A stretch of DNA of 64,000 nucleotides, taken from a virus. The stretch is from positions 1 to 64,000 of IMG/VR virus record IMGVR_UViG_3300029266_000670; one strand, written 5' to 3'. The translations under genes and the position numbers were made by a program. Positions 18,616 through 28,420 of the stretch are shown piece by piece (position 1 is the stretch's first letter; every line of letters starts with the position of its first letter). The notes under the pieces were generated by a model. It saw only the letters and a list, made by a program, of their open reading frames with translations. It was not told the origin of the DNA and made no database searches.

Positions 18616-19538
18616 CAGTAGTTACCCTCCGAGAATGGATCCGTATCAGTGAAGTCGATTATAGTACCTTCGTCTACCGTTAGATCGATGATGGGACTAT
18701 CATTATACTGGTCGTCAGTTACAATCAGATCAGAATTAGCGGTTGAAGCCAGTGCATATTGTGCCAATGATTTTTCACCCTTGACATTTGTTCCTGCCGA
18801 AAATGCGGATATGTTGCTCACCAGATCGTCTGCATTAGGATCTACTCTGCCTTTGATCTGATCAATACGGAGAACGGTGCTTGTAGGATTCCAATCCACA
18901 ACAACACCAGTCGCGGTTGCAAGAGCAAGAGACTCACCTTGATATACGGTTTCACCATCAAAGTAGTTTACGACAGAACCAACTACAGATCCCAGATTTA
19001 GGTCTACTGCAAGAGTCTTTCTGTCGTCATCAAAACTATCGAGTTCGCTGAATCCGCTATCGATGTCCTCGTTACTATAAACGAATAGGTCACACGATAG
19101 TTTATATGTGTATAATTTTCCTAGTTGGTAGAATGGATTTTCATGCTCTACGAACTTAATTTCAAATAGTCCTTTGGAGAGTGGGAAGAAAATTAAATCA
19201 CCCTCTCTAGGTCTTACTATGGTTTCTTCGTGTGAGAATGATTGTTCAAACCTTTTCTTCGATACAACCAATTCTACAGAATCCCGAATTTCCAATCCAA
19301 ATTTACTTATGAAATCACCATCACCACCAAAGCCATCAATTGAATTGATGTACATTTCTATCTCTACGCCATTTTCAAATTTAGAGATAGTATCCTCGCT
19401 GAACAACTGATCTTCGTTGACTAGTGTTCGTGGGATATAGATCATATCTCTGCCGTGAATTTTGATGGTTTCTATAGTCAGATCATTAAGAAGATCATTC
19501 TCTGTACTTACATCTTTGAAGTAACTGTTTTTTGCCAT
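18615..19538 (-). CDS. 14: gp14, neck protein
   Basis: A neck component that with gp13 seals the filled head and provides the tail attachment site. It has 307 aa (T4 256). Diagnostic segments are the N-terminal KNSYFKDVSTENDLLNDL, IKIHGRDMIYIPRTLVNEDQLFSED, and FFPLSKGLFEIKFVEHENPFYQLGKLYTYKLSCDLFVY. A C-terminal extension of about 50 residues is acidic and variable. The start overlaps by one base with gene 15 signals and lies 7 bp after gene 13. Confidence 0.94.
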   Translation of the reverse strand: MAKNSYFKDVSTENDLLNDLTIETIKIHGRDMIYIPRTLVNEDQLFSEDTISKFENGVEIEMYINSIDGFGGDGDFISKFGLEIRDSVELVVSKKRFEQSFSHEETIVRPREGDLIFFPLSKGLFEIKFVEHENPFYQLGKLYTYKLSCDLFVYSNEDIDSGFSELDSFDDDRKTLAVDLNLGSVVGSVVNYFDGETVYQGESLALATATGVVVDWNPTSTVLRIDQIKGRVDPNADDLVSNISAFSAGTNVKGEKSLAQYALASTANSDLIVTDDQYNDSPIIDLTVDEGTIIDFTDTDPFSEGNY

Positions 19539-19545
19539 TGGAGGA

Positions 19546-20319
19546 TCATCCCGTCATAAAGTCTATTGGAAGTTCATAACGGAGAGACATTTCTTCTTCT
19601 ATCTTATCTAAATTCTGTTTTGCATCATCCATTATTTGTCTACCATTAAACTGCACGCCGCCTGGTAGTTGAATACCATCATACTTGGAGAGATTGGCTC
19701 CCCATTGGTAACGGAAAAGTTCTGTTGTATATCGCTTTAGAAATTTATCTTTGTAAATTTCTGTGTAGATTTCTGGATCTACTGCGGAATAGCATTCAAA
19801 TACTAAAAAACTTCCAACCTCGACATCTTCTTTCCAGTTCATATCGACATAAAGTTTATTAGTCGTTCTGGTGAACCGAATCATTTTCTCTGGATCTAGT
19901 AACTGCTGAAGAAGAGACAAGTGATTTTTTGTTATGACGTAATTGTGCATATTTCCCATGCCTGTTCTAGTACCATAGAAGTCATTTAAAGACATCTGAT
20001 ACCGAACATCAAACATGTTCACTGTGCTTTCCGAGAATTGGAATAACTTAATAACACTAACGATACTGGAATCTATCCCGTCTGTTGAAATATATCCACC
20101 GTTGAGATCAGATGCTGCTCTATCCATATCTTCTTGTGTTATTTGATACTTGTAGTATCGTCTTTCAACACCGTCATAATGGTACTCGGTATAAAGTTCT
20201 AATGCCTCATCAATCCGATCCTCAAGTTGGGAATCGTCTACATTGATTTCTATGACAGGTGAACCTAATTTTCTGAGGCAATATTGTTTTAATTCTTCTC
20301 TTGTGCTAGGTTGTGGCAT
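19546..20319 (-). CDS. 13: gp13, neck protein
   Basis: The head-completion neck protein that binds the portal after packaging. It has 257 aa (T4 309). The N-terminus (TREELKQYCLRKLGSPVIEINVDDSQLEDRIDEALELYTEYHYDG) is the characteristic gp13 helical bundle, and the C-terminal YTTELFRYQWGANLSKYDGIQLPGGV block is conserved. It is the first gene of the 13-17 cluster, with an AAAGGAG Shine-Dalgarno and a possible CATACATA box 17 nt upstream. Confidence 0.94.
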   Translation of the reverse strand: MPQPSTREELKQYCLRKLGSPVIEINVDDSQLEDRIDEALELYTEYHYDGVERRYYKYQITQEDMDRAASDLNGGYISTDGIDSSIVSVIKLFQFSESTVNMFDVRYQMSLNDFYGTRTGMGNMHNYVITKNHLSLLQQLLDPEKMIRFTRTTNKLYVDMNWKEDVEVGSFLVFECYSAVDPEIYTEIYKDKFLKRYTTELFRYQWGANLSKYDGIQLPGGVQFNGRQIMDDAKQNLDKIEEEMSLRYELPIDFMTG

Positions 20320-20336
20320 TAGAATCTCCTTTACTA

Positions 20337-20344
20337 TATGTATG
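20337..20344 (-). promoter_or_regulatory. Possible variant late box CATACATA of gene 13
   Basis: The spacing to the ATG (17 nt) is the same as that of the perfect TATAAATA box at 7525. It differs from the CATAAATA boxes at one position (A to C). Confidence 0.4.
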
Positions 20345-20346
20345 AA

Positions 20347-20616
20347 TCATAAAGATATTTCTTCCTTATTCATATAATCTTTTAAGTAAACAAGATCACT
20401 TACCCTAGTAATGTAATCATCACCATCTACCCAAGGAATCTTTCGTGGTAATATAGCTTTATTTTTGGTGATGTAATGCTTTTTGTTTTGAATGTAAACT
20501 CTTCTCCACCCATCTAGTAATTTGTAATCGGGTTTCAGTGCGAGAAAGAGATCCAAAGAAAAAACTTTTCCGTTTATGTTTACTGAAGTTTCGTCTTGAA
20601 CAAACTTTAAACTCAA
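20347..20616 (-). CDS. Small unknown protein with TTG start
   Basis: An 89-aa protein I do not recognise. No ATG is available near the N-terminus. The frame begins with TTG at 20614-20616, which overlaps the stop of the upstream LamG-type gene (TTGA), implying coupled re-initiation. It is basic and aromatic (WRRVYIQNKKHYITKNK), with no membrane segment. Being between neck gene 13 and adhesin genes, it may be a minor virion or assembly protein, but nothing in the sequence proves it. Confidence 0.6.
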   Translation of the reverse strand: MSLKFVQDETSVNINGKVFSLDLFLALKPDYKLLDGWRRVYIQNKKHYITKNKAILPRKIPWVDGDDYITRVSDLVYLKDYMNKEEISL

Positions 20617-22847
20617 GGGCCACTACCAAACGAATATACAGTTCCGCTACCCTTGGTTTGTAAATTGTAGCCCTGTAGTGAATTTGTTGTGGCTATTGTT
20701 TTTCCGCTTGTTGAAAGTGCCTGGAAAGTTGTTGCAGATTTAATCTCACTAACATTCGATTCTTGTGTAGTTCTCTTTGTGTTTCTGTAAACTAATACAT
20801 CGGTGAGAAGTGATGATATTTCTTTTCCGAAAATCCCGAAGTTGCCCCCGTCTGAATTTACTAGGTAGAATATATCTCCGCTTACACCAGAGCAAGCCCC
20901 CACCAATTCGTTCAATTCTTGAATCCTACCCAGATTTGAGGTCGTAGCATACAGAGATAATGAATCTTGAGATCCTGTAGTACTTCCGTTTGGACCTGTT
21001 CCTCCTGTTCCGAATGATGCTCCACCAAAAGCAAAGAGACTGGAGAACTCTCCACTGGCTAAACTTGTTCCAGCCATTGGTACACCTATAACATCTCGGA
21101 TTAACGAAAGTTCTTCTGCCGCCACTAGACTGTTTATATGTCCTGTCAGTGTTACACCTTGAGCAGTTAATCCAATTTCAATTCCAACTAATGGTCTAAT
21201 TGCATGACTGTTTCCTGTTATTCCAGCAGTGGCATCTACGGTCAAACCTTGATTATATCCGTGAACGTATGCTCCAGAAACAGCATAACCTGTATTGGAT
21301 CCAGTGAATCCAAAGTCAGATATGTACATGACTCGTCTATCTTCGTCGTATGTTTCTACTTTGGATTCGGCAACATTCAACCCATCCTCGGTGAATATTG
21401 TACAATTATTAACACCATCCATGTTGAACAGTAGTTTAGTATTCTGTTCTCCTGTAGAGCCGAACGTAGGTAAAGCGAAAGTTGTACCAACGGCTAAAGT
21501 TGCACCTGCACTAGTGGTTCCTGCTATATCATATATGTCTTTAGCAAGCATCAAAGTTGAGCCTGCTTCAGTTGACTTTGCAAATCTTAGATGAATTTGA
21601 TCCATATATCCATGAAAGGGTGAAGTTCCGTCATCGTCCGCTCCAATAACAAACGGGGAACTATCTTCCGTAAATATTTCTTCTGTAGATCCTAGAGAAG
21701 ATACCGCTTTTAAAATACCATTGACATATATTCTACCTTCAACATCTCCGACTTCGACTTGAACGTGATTCCACGTTCTGAGGTTTAACACACCTAAGTT
21801 TCCCGTTGATAGGGTATTATTATAATCAGATCCTGCATCGTTAGTAGAATAATCAAACACGAAAGAAGTTGGACTTGTTTCGTATCTTAATCTAAACACA
21901 CCACCCGAAGTTGTAGTTTTTCCAGCCTTACCTAAAAGGATAGCATCTGCGCTGGGGTTTCCTCTAAATCTAATCCAACTATCCATCTTAAAGTAATATT
22001 TGGAAGAACTATCAAAAGTAAATCCTCTATTGTTGTTCACCGACAGGAAAGGTCCTACTGTACCATTTCCCCCGTCAAAGAATGCGGATGAGTTTCCAAA
22101 GACGACCTGATCAGTCGAATGGATAACATCATCTGAATTATTTACTTCATAAAAACTTTGTTCTACACTTTCACCATACTTGTATATTCCGCAACCATCA
22201 TGATCTGAACTTACACCATAAACTGATCCATCAACTTCTTGAAGTCGTATTGCTCTTAAGTTGGGGTTGATAGTTCCACCTGACGCACCCACCCATCCGT
22301 AATCGCCAGCCGATGCTCCTACTAGTTTAGTTGCGAATATTGAAGAATATGAACTGGAACCTGTAAATTTGTATATACCGTCTATTCGAGTATTATTTGA
22401 ACCTAGAATTTGAAAATTGTCGCCTAATTCTAATTTGAGGTTTGATATCCAAGACTGACCAGATGAGAATTCTAGTTCATCTCCAGACCCTATTATTCTT
22501 CCACTAATACCTTCATCGCCAATAGTGAGATACTGTCCTCCAAATATTAACTTACCCAGTGCAGCGTGCGTGCTGAAAAGTCTTTGTGGTATATCATAAC
22601 TAATTGGTCCTGCAATTTTTATATTGTTGGTTTTATCTGTATCGAAACTTTCGTTTCTGGGTTCTGTTGACTTATATAAAGACTTATTTTCATCTGGTGT
22701 TGATGAAAGATAGCGTCCCTTGGGAACTATAGCTATATTTTCGTTATTCCCTAGAGCAATTTCTCTATTAGTTTCAGTATCAGAAATTATATTCTTCAAC
22801 TCACCGGTTTCGGTGTCGTATATTACAATTTTACTTTCATCTGGCAT
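20613..22847 (-). CDS. Virion adhesin-like protein with LamG/concanavalin-like domain
   Basis: The 744-aa protein has a clear LamG-like jelly roll around residues 215-440: SAFFDGGNG, then YYFKMDSWIRFRG, FRLRYETSPTSFVFDYS, TWNHVQVEVGDVEGRIYVNGIL, and PFHGYMDQIHLR. The start of a second such unit (TKLLFNMDGVNN) follows near residue 485. LamG folds bind glycans or proteins, so it is probably exposed on the virion. The N-terminal region (IVIYDTETGELKNI...) is likely the attachment part. The start overlaps the previous stop (TAATG). It is co-transcribed with the beta-helix gene. The assigned virion location is inference. Confidence 0.65.
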   Translation of the reverse strand: MPDESKIVIYDTETGELKNIISDTETNREIALGNNENIAIVPKGRYLSSTPDENKSLYKSTEPRNESFDTDKTNNIKIAGPISYDIPQRLFSTHAALGKLIFGGQYLTIGDEGISGRIIGSGDELEFSSGQSWISNLKLELGDNFQILGSNNTRIDGIYKFTGSSSYSSIFATKLVGASAGDYGWVGASGGTINPNLRAIRLQEVDGSVYGVSSDHDGCGIYKYGESVEQSFYEVNNSDDVIHSTDQVVFGNSSAFFDGGNGTVGPFLSVNNNRGFTFDSSSKYYFKMDSWIRFRGNPSADAILLGKAGKTTTSGGVFRLRYETSPTSFVFDYSTNDAGSDYNNTLSTGNLGVLNLRTWNHVQVEVGDVEGRIYVNGILKAVSSLGSTEEIFTEDSSPFVIGADDDGTSPFHGYMDQIHLRFAKSTEAGSTLMLAKDIYDIAGTTSAGATLAVGTTFALPTFGSTGEQNTKLLFNMDGVNNCTIFTEDGLNVAESKVETYDEDRRVMYISDFGFTGSNTGYAVSGAYVHGYNQGLTVDATAGITGNSHAIRPLVGIEIGLTAQGVTLTGHINSLVAAEELSLIRDVIGVPMAGTSLASGEFSSLFAFGGASFGTGGTGPNGSTTGSQDSLSLYATTSNLGRIQELNELVGACSGVSGDIFYLVNSDGGNFGIFGKEISSLLTDVLVYRNTKRTTQESNVSEIKSATTFQALSTSGKTIATTNSLQGYNLQTKGSGTVYSFGSGP

Positions 22848-24775
22848 TATAGTTCGACTCCGTTAAACTCGATAAACCCATTTGATAATGCTACCTTATT
22901 AGTTGTTCTTGCACCTAAAGTGCTACCTGAAAGTCTAGCAAGAGAATTGTATGTGCAATTAATTGCATCTCCTCCCATTCCTGATGCTCCAGATATAGTT
23001 AGGTTAAATCCAACTGTGCTACATCCATAAATTGTTTCTATACCATTTTGAGCATAACTGTTTAATTCTACATTCAAAAGATTTGCTGATGAATTCATTA
23101 CTACTGTGAATGCACTTCCTGATATTCCAGTGATGGTGTCTAAGCCTGATCCTTCAAAATGAACATCAGCGTTTCTGGCAAAAGAAGAATCACTGATATA
23201 TTCGCCATGTGCATCGTTGAACGAATGTACATATGGTCCTACAACAGCGTCAGAAGATTCTGAAACACTTATTGATCTGTTTACATTATCTTTGGTGTCT
23301 GAAGAAGTCACATTCATTGAAGAATTTTTATCTGCTAAGAAACCATATCCATTTCTGAATGAAAGGGAAGACGCACATTCTAGGTTGGAGTTTAACTTAC
23401 AACCAAATCCAATTCCTGCTTCATCATTTGATGTAAAGTTGTTTGCAGAATTTTGAAAGTTATAAGCCGATATGCAGCGGTTTATAATAAGGTTACTATT
23501 TCTCGTCGCTATGAATCCGTCTTTACCATTCCCGACAGAAACACATGCAGTGTATTCTCCGTTGGATTGATTATTAACAACAAACCCATCATCCCAACAA
23601 CCAGTGGATACAAAACCATGAAGTTCTGCCTGTGAGTTATCAGATACTAATACCCCAGTTCCACAATAGGAAACGCTGTGGAATAAATTAGTTCCCTTTA
23701 CATGTTGACGCAGTAGTGATCGGTTTTTTACTTCAATACCAACCTCAAAGTTTTTAATAGAAAGACCTTGTCTTAATGTTAAAATTGAACCTTCTTCTAC
23801 AACTACGGCAGAACTTGTGGATTTTGAAGCAGAATCGATCAGTGGGTCGAACGTTTCAATTGCAATATCTTCTAGAGTTAAAGCGGAATTTGTGATTCTT
23901 AATCCATTACTATCACCCGCTGCTATAATTTTAGTGGGAATAAGTCTTGTCGGTACTGTGTCGCTACCTTCTCCCGAAACAGCAGATCCGTTAGGATCTG
24001 CGGCTCCGTGATTTCTTCCTGAGTTTAAATTATAAGCGCCACTATAAATGTTTCTGTTTCTAATTCTATTTTCTAGAGTGGGGTTTGTACCGAAATCTAA
24101 TAGTGTAGTTTTTACTACATGAGATCCGAAAACAAACATTCTCTCCATGAGATCATGAGTTTCTGAAAATCTCTGCACAGCAGTAGAACTTGCAGTAACC
24201 CCATCGCCACTATTTCCAAGAGAGGAGTTATTGTAGAAAAATTGTATTTCACCATTGCTGTTGTGTGGGGTTATGATTACATGCTTACCTACCGTGGAAT
24301 TATCGAAAGTTAAACCATTTGCGGTTGATCCATACAGAACCTTCATGTCAAATCTAGCACCATCATCGGGCCCAGATGAACCATCTCCTTCTAGTGGGTA
24401 GAATAGTTCTCTGTAGTTTAAACCATTCACTCTTCCGCTATAGGAAGAGGTATCTTCATACCCCACAATCGCTGTGATTGCACTTGAGACACCGTTGGCA
24501 CCCTTTAAAATTATTCTATGTCCTTGGGGGTGGGTTACTTTAATTTCTTCTACAATTCTGTGTATACCCTCACTTAGACTTATAGTGACGGTAGCAGAAT
24601 CTAAAATTATATAATCTTGCAGGAAAGTAAATGCCTTTGCTATGGTTGCAAAAGCAGTATTAGAGGTAAGTCCATTGTTTGTATCAATTCCCGACTGTGA
24701 GACATACAGAGTCAGTGATGATCTAATCACCTTAACCGAATCTGAAAGTCTTTTTACTTGTATTGAACCTGCCAT
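22847..24775 (-). CDS. Right-handed beta-helix tail-spike-like protein
   Basis: The 642-aa protein has the pattern of a pectate-lyase-type parallel beta-helix: an N-terminal capping segment LTLYVSQSGIDTNNGLTSNTAFATIAKAFTFL (the common 'sG.D.N.G.s..pf.Ti..A' opening), then many short imperfect turns rich in Asn, Ser and Gly with V/I at regular intervals (about residues 260-620). Such folds form phage tail spikes, with or without glycan-cleaving activity. No catalytic residues can be assigned by eye. A CATACATA-type box lies 31 nt upstream. Confidence 0.7.
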   Translation of the reverse strand: MAGSIQVKRLSDSVKVIRSSLTLYVSQSGIDTNNGLTSNTAFATIAKAFTFLQDYIILDSATVTISLSEGIHRIVEEIKVTHPQGHRIILKGANGVSSAITAIVGYEDTSSYSGRVNGLNYRELFYPLEGDGSSGPDDGARFDMKVLYGSTANGLTFDNSTVGKHVIITPHNSNGEIQFFYNNSSLGNSGDGVTASSTAVQRFSETHDLMERMFVFGSHVVKTTLLDFGTNPTLENRIRNRNIYSGAYNLNSGRNHGAADPNGSAVSGEGSDTVPTRLIPTKIIAAGDSNGLRITNSALTLEDIAIETFDPLIDSASKSTSSAVVVEEGSILTLRQGLSIKNFEVGIEVKNRSLLRQHVKGTNLFHSVSYCGTGVLVSDNSQAELHGFVSTGCWDDGFVVNNQSNGEYTACVSVGNGKDGFIATRNSNLIINRCISAYNFQNSANNFTSNDEAGIGFGCKLNSNLECASSLSFRNGYGFLADKNSSMNVTSSDTKDNVNRSISVSESSDAVVGPYVHSFNDAHGEYISDSSFARNADVHFEGSGLDTITGISGSAFTVVMNSSANLLNVELNSYAQNGIETIYGCSTVGFNLTISGASGMGGDAINCTYNSLARLSGSTLGARTTNKVALSNGFIEFNGVEL

Positions 24776-24806
24776 TTATTTTCCTTGAAAGAATATTACT
24801 CTAGTC

Positions 24807-24814
24807 TATGTATG
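24807..24814 (-). promoter_or_regulatory. Possible variant late box CATACATA
   Basis: Lies in the gap before the beta-helix gene, 31 nt from its ATG, close to the 33-nt spacing of the gene 22 and 23 late boxes. Confidence 0.4.
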
Positions 24815-24823
24815 GAACTATTA

Positions 24824-26182
24824 TCAGGGGAGGTCGACTTCTTCGTTATCGTCTGGACAATCACAGTCACCATTTGCTAATGTTTCACATCCAAGATCCT
24901 CGCAACTTTCACCACCGGATGGTCCACCACCGCCGCCAGGAGATCCCCCATCACCGCCGCCTGGATTTGTCTCGGATGAAATACTTTCTAGTTGCATCGC
25001 ATACAAGTTCAATAATCGATTTAAAATATTACCATCATTATCTTTAGAGAACGATGTTACTTTGACGATTCTTCTATCTGTAGTTTGTTCTGCTATAGTC
25101 TGAACATCAAACAATTCGTCTAGAGTGTCTTGTCCCGATACTGAAGGAGAAACTATTACGATAGGCTTTCCTGCATTAGTCTGTGCAAACGATCCAAATT
25201 TTAAACAATCATTACCAGTTCCGCCTGTTGACGGATCTATTGCATTCAGGTTTACAAAATGTGCAGTACCATGTCCTGCTCCCGCTAGGGTAACTCCTTG
25301 ATATACTTCTGCTACAGCGTTTTCTATGGTGTCAGCCCAGTGGGTGATTTGTCCAGATGCGATTGCACGGATGTTTGCTCCACCGACAGAACTAGAGAAA
25401 CTAGAACTACCTTGAATATTTTCAAACTCTGACATGTTAACGCCTTTTTCGAGTTGAACATTCGCTAGATCAAATGTCTCTCCTCCCCAACTGATCCCCG
25501 CTGGTAGGTTTTTAGATCTAGCCGCAGTTAATCCCGCCTGTAGATAAAAACTAAGTTCTAGATAATTTGGTCCACTGTTACCAATTTCTTTCCCTGTAAT
25601 AGAAGGGATTTCAAACCTAATCTCTTCTCTGTTCCAATTGGTTGAAAGTGTTACTTCCTGTCCTCTTACATAGAAAGGATATGAAGCAGTTGCACCTTGA
25701 TTGAATTCGTCGTATTGTGCTGCACCACCAGATCCACCAAAGACTTGCTTGAATCCTACTGCAATTTTTTGTCCAACAACGGAACCTCTCGCCCAGAAAG
25801 AAAGAACTGCTGAGTTAGACTGTAGTGTTTTTACCCGTGGAATTCTTTGCATCAAACTGATTGAATGTTCTGCACTAGTACCATCTGATATTTCACCGTT
25901 GTACATTTGTAGATAAAAGTTATTATTACCAGCAACTTCGACTTGGCCAACAGGGTGAAAATCTTTATCCACTCTTAGTACGTCCGCTGTGGTTCCATCT
26001 CTATCGGTAACATACCTCACACTCCAACTGTCAGTAGTTCTAATTATTTTGTTTTTACTATGTGAAGTTGTTATTGTGAATGCAGAACCTATAGGCCAAT
26101 TAGCGAACGCAGCATTCGATAATAAATTACGAAGTGCGTCTTTACCCGTGGTTCCCTTGATGTTAATTGCTGATGATGCCAT
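24824..26182 (-). CDS. Tail-fibre-associated jelly-roll protein with Gly-rich, Cys-rich C-terminus
   Basis: The 452-aa protein has a carbohydrate-binding-module-like beta sandwich at about residues 20-260 (LLSNAAFANWPIGSAF..., SNSAVLSFWARGSVVGQKIAVGF, FDLANVQLEKGVNMSEFE). The same module recurs near the C-terminus of the long fibre at 28429-32265 (LVINGDFDLWQRAVG..., VTISFWAKGTVAGTALVSL, IAQVQVEEGSRATEFE). The last ~55 residues are a Gly/Pro-rich linker ending in a compact SCEDLGCETLANGDCDCP knot with four cysteines. It lies beside collar-type fibre genes, so it is probably a fibre tip or receptor-binding subunit. Function is inferred from fold and context. Confidence 0.6.
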   Translation of the reverse strand: MASSAINIKGTTGKDALRNLLSNAAFANWPIGSAFTITTSHSKNKIIRTTDSWSVRYVTDRDGTTADVLRVDKDFHPVGQVEVAGNNNFYLQMYNGEISDGTSAEHSISLMQRIPRVKTLQSNSAVLSFWARGSVVGQKIAVGFKQVFGGSGGAAQYDEFNQGATASYPFYVRGQEVTLSTNWNREEIRFEIPSITGKEIGNSGPNYLELSFYLQAGLTAARSKNLPAGISWGGETFDLANVQLEKGVNMSEFENIQGSSSFSSSVGGANIRAIASGQITHWADTIENAVAEVYQGVTLAGAGHGTAHFVNLNAIDPSTGGTGNDCLKFGSFAQTNAGKPIVIVSPSVSGQDTLDELFDVQTIAEQTTDRRIVKVTSFSKDNDGNILNRLLNLYAMQLESISSETNPGGGDGGSPGGGGGPSGGESCEDLGCETLANGDCDCPDDNEEVDLP

Positions 26183-26194
26183 TAATAAGTATTC

Positions 26195-28402
26195 CTATTC
26201 CTGTTTAAAAACTGTGACAGACTGAACGTCGAACCCTGATGGAATATTGACACTAGATCCCTCCACCATTGGCCAACTGTGACTGAAAGAGAGCTGGCGA
26301 TTCAAAGTTTCTTGGTATATCGCACATACAAAGTTCGTACTGGAGTTGGGTGGATAATACATCGCTTGGAGTACATCCGAGCCGGCTCGTCCGCCGGAAG
26401 TCACAACCACCATGATTGGTTTACCTGATTGGTAATACCATCTTCTATTTTCTGTCGCTTGAATCTTTGACCCCCCGCTAGCCGAATTGTAGAAGAATGA
26501 TGCCGTACTCTTGGCGTCCACACAACTCTGTCCATATTTACCCACAGTTGGAGAGGCCCCAATCGCATCTCGTACCGCCTTCTCTGAAACGAGGTGGTTG
26601 TCACTAGTGTCCGTTACTCGTACTGAGTCTCTGAAGAATGTAACTCTATTGGAAGCGGGATTTGCAAATTTAAAACCACCAGATCCAATTGCTAAATCCA
26701 CACCAGACGCTGAATCATTTACGATTGGTTGTGCGCCAGTTCCAATTCCTACTCCATCCTTCTTAACCTCAAAGGTTGGAGTCGAATCCGAACTTAGATG
26801 GTATACCGCAAAGTTATCGTTATAAATACCGTCAAGTTTTACTTGCACACCGTCTGTAGAATCAACACCACTTCCGATACTAATTCTTGGTTTATTGGTT
26901 CCATCCACCTGAACTTGTAGAGCATTTTTTTCAGATGCAGTCTCTGGGAATCCGCCTTTATATAACAGAACAGGTCTAAACTTGTCTGCTGCATTTAGGT
27001 TACTATCGTATACTAAAATTTCACCAGCAGTCATGCCAGTTGCATCGACATCGGTAAGATCAACCAGAGGGATTTGTGCAGTCAGATTATCAAGGAATGC
27101 GGCTTGAGATCTTGGGGTATTTTTGATGATCCAGTTCATACCAACATATGGCTGAAGATTGTCTGCTTCTATAGCATCAGTTGGTTCTGTGCCAGACCAA
27201 TCACCTGCACCCGCAGAAACTTGAAGAGGGATTAAATCATACGCACCACCGATTTGACCTCTGATGAAGTCTCTATCTGCTGGGATGACAGTTCCTTTTC
27301 CATTTGTAGTTTCACCAAGAACAACTTTACCTCGAAGATCAGGAACTCGTACATGAGTAACTTCTGTTGTATATGTTATGTCTGTAGAGTCAGTGTCGGA
27401 AATCCTATCCTGAGATCCGTGAGCAACTCCTGTGGGATCTGTTTGTCCAACAGTTATAGGAGTTCCAGAACCAAAGGACTTTAAGTTTGTTGACGGCGTG
27501 GTTGGATCATTACCAGAACCATTTAGATAAATGCTAACATTAGTATTTTCGTAATCAATTTCGGTTTGATCTGAGTATGTACCTTGGGGAACAAATCCTC
27601 CGTTGTAGGTATCAATATCAAGGTAATCCATATCGGCAACATAATAATTAGAACCTACTTCTACTATTACTCCACTATATCTGTAATTTTCGCCGTGGTA
27701 AACATATTGACCTACCTGTGGTGTTACTCTCGTAACAGTGTTTGATCCATCAAATGCACTACCTCCCCAGTTCTGACTGAGAGTTACCTTGAGATAGAAT
27801 CCATAAGATCTACCAAGTCGTGTATATAGTTCTGGATATGTTGATATAGGCAATCCATTTCCGTCACATAAACTCCATGTATTTGGAATATCTGTAACTG
27901 CACCAGCGAATGGTTGAATTGTTCCTACGGGTTGTACTGTGTCTAATGATACGGTGGAAGAACCTCCGATTATCGTACCGACATAGTTAGTGACTATTGC
28001 CTTATCGTCACTTGTTTTGACTACAACTGGTTTAATTACTTGTCCAGCCGAACTTGGAGGAGTTGGGGTAAGAAGTCCTGCGGTTGTACCCGAAAGAAAG
28101 AATACATCATTATCTCCAATTGCGAAGTCTGATCCAAATGCATCAGATGCAACTTCTCCCGCGTAGGTTAAAACGAATGTACTGGGACCTGAAATTTCAG
28201 AGATAACACCAACTACTTCAGATTCTTCTGCACTGGTTGCAATCGCAGCCATGTACTTATCGCCTGTAATTCCTGTAGCAGAAGCATTATTATAACGAAT
28301 AGCCATACCAGCAGTAAAGCCGTGAGCAGTTTGCGAAATGGTATTCTGGACAGATTTACCGTCTGCTGCTCCACCTGTAAGTTTGATATGACTATATGCC
28401 AA
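26195..28402 (-). CDS. Tail fibre protein with collar domain (TTG start)
   Basis: The 735-aa protein starts at TTG 28400-28402, with AAGGAG seven bases upstream; no nearby in-frame ATG exists. Residues ~25-150 form a repeated fibre module (HGFTAGMAIRYNN...VVGVISEI...DVFFLSG...KAIVTNYVG) that also occurs twice in the next fibre gene. A phage tail-collar domain follows: IQPFAGAVTDIPNTWSLCDG...YPELYTRLG...VPDLRGKVVLGE. The C-terminal third is a head domain of unknown fold, with a SDNHLVSEKAVRDAIG segment near residue 600 typical of fibre shafts. It is probably a short-fibre-like or distal receptor-binding fibre. Confidence 0.75.
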   Translation of the reverse strand: MAYSHIKLTGGAADGKSVQNTISQTAHGFTAGMAIRYNNASATGITGDKYMAAIATSAEESEVVGVISEISGPSTFVLTYAGEVASDAFGSDFAIGDNDVFFLSGTTAGLLTPTPPSSAGQVIKPVVVKTSDDKAIVTNYVGTIIGGSSTVSLDTVQPVGTIQPFAGAVTDIPNTWSLCDGNGLPISTYPELYTRLGRSYGFYLKVTLSQNWGGSAFDGSNTVTRVTPQVGQYVYHGENYRYSGVIVEVGSNYYVADMDYLDIDTYNGGFVPQGTYSDQTEIDYENTNVSIYLNGSGNDPTTPSTNLKSFGSGTPITVGQTDPTGVAHGSQDRISDTDSTDITYTTEVTHVRVPDLRGKVVLGETTNGKGTVIPADRDFIRGQIGGAYDLIPLQVSAGAGDWSGTEPTDAIEADNLQPYVGMNWIIKNTPRSQAAFLDNLTAQIPLVDLTDVDATGMTAGEILVYDSNLNAADKFRPVLLYKGGFPETASEKNALQVQVDGTNKPRISIGSGVDSTDGVQVKLDGIYNDNFAVYHLSSDSTPTFEVKKDGVGIGTGAQPIVNDSASGVDLAIGSGGFKFANPASNRVTFFRDSVRVTDTSDNHLVSEKAVRDAIGASPTVGKYGQSCVDAKSTASFFYNSASGGSKIQATENRRWYYQSGKPIMVVVTSGGRAGSDVLQAMYYPPNSSTNFVCAIYQETLNRQLSFSHSWPMVEGSSVNIPSGFDVQSVTVFKQE

Positions 28403-28420
28403 TGGGAATCTCCTTTAAAG

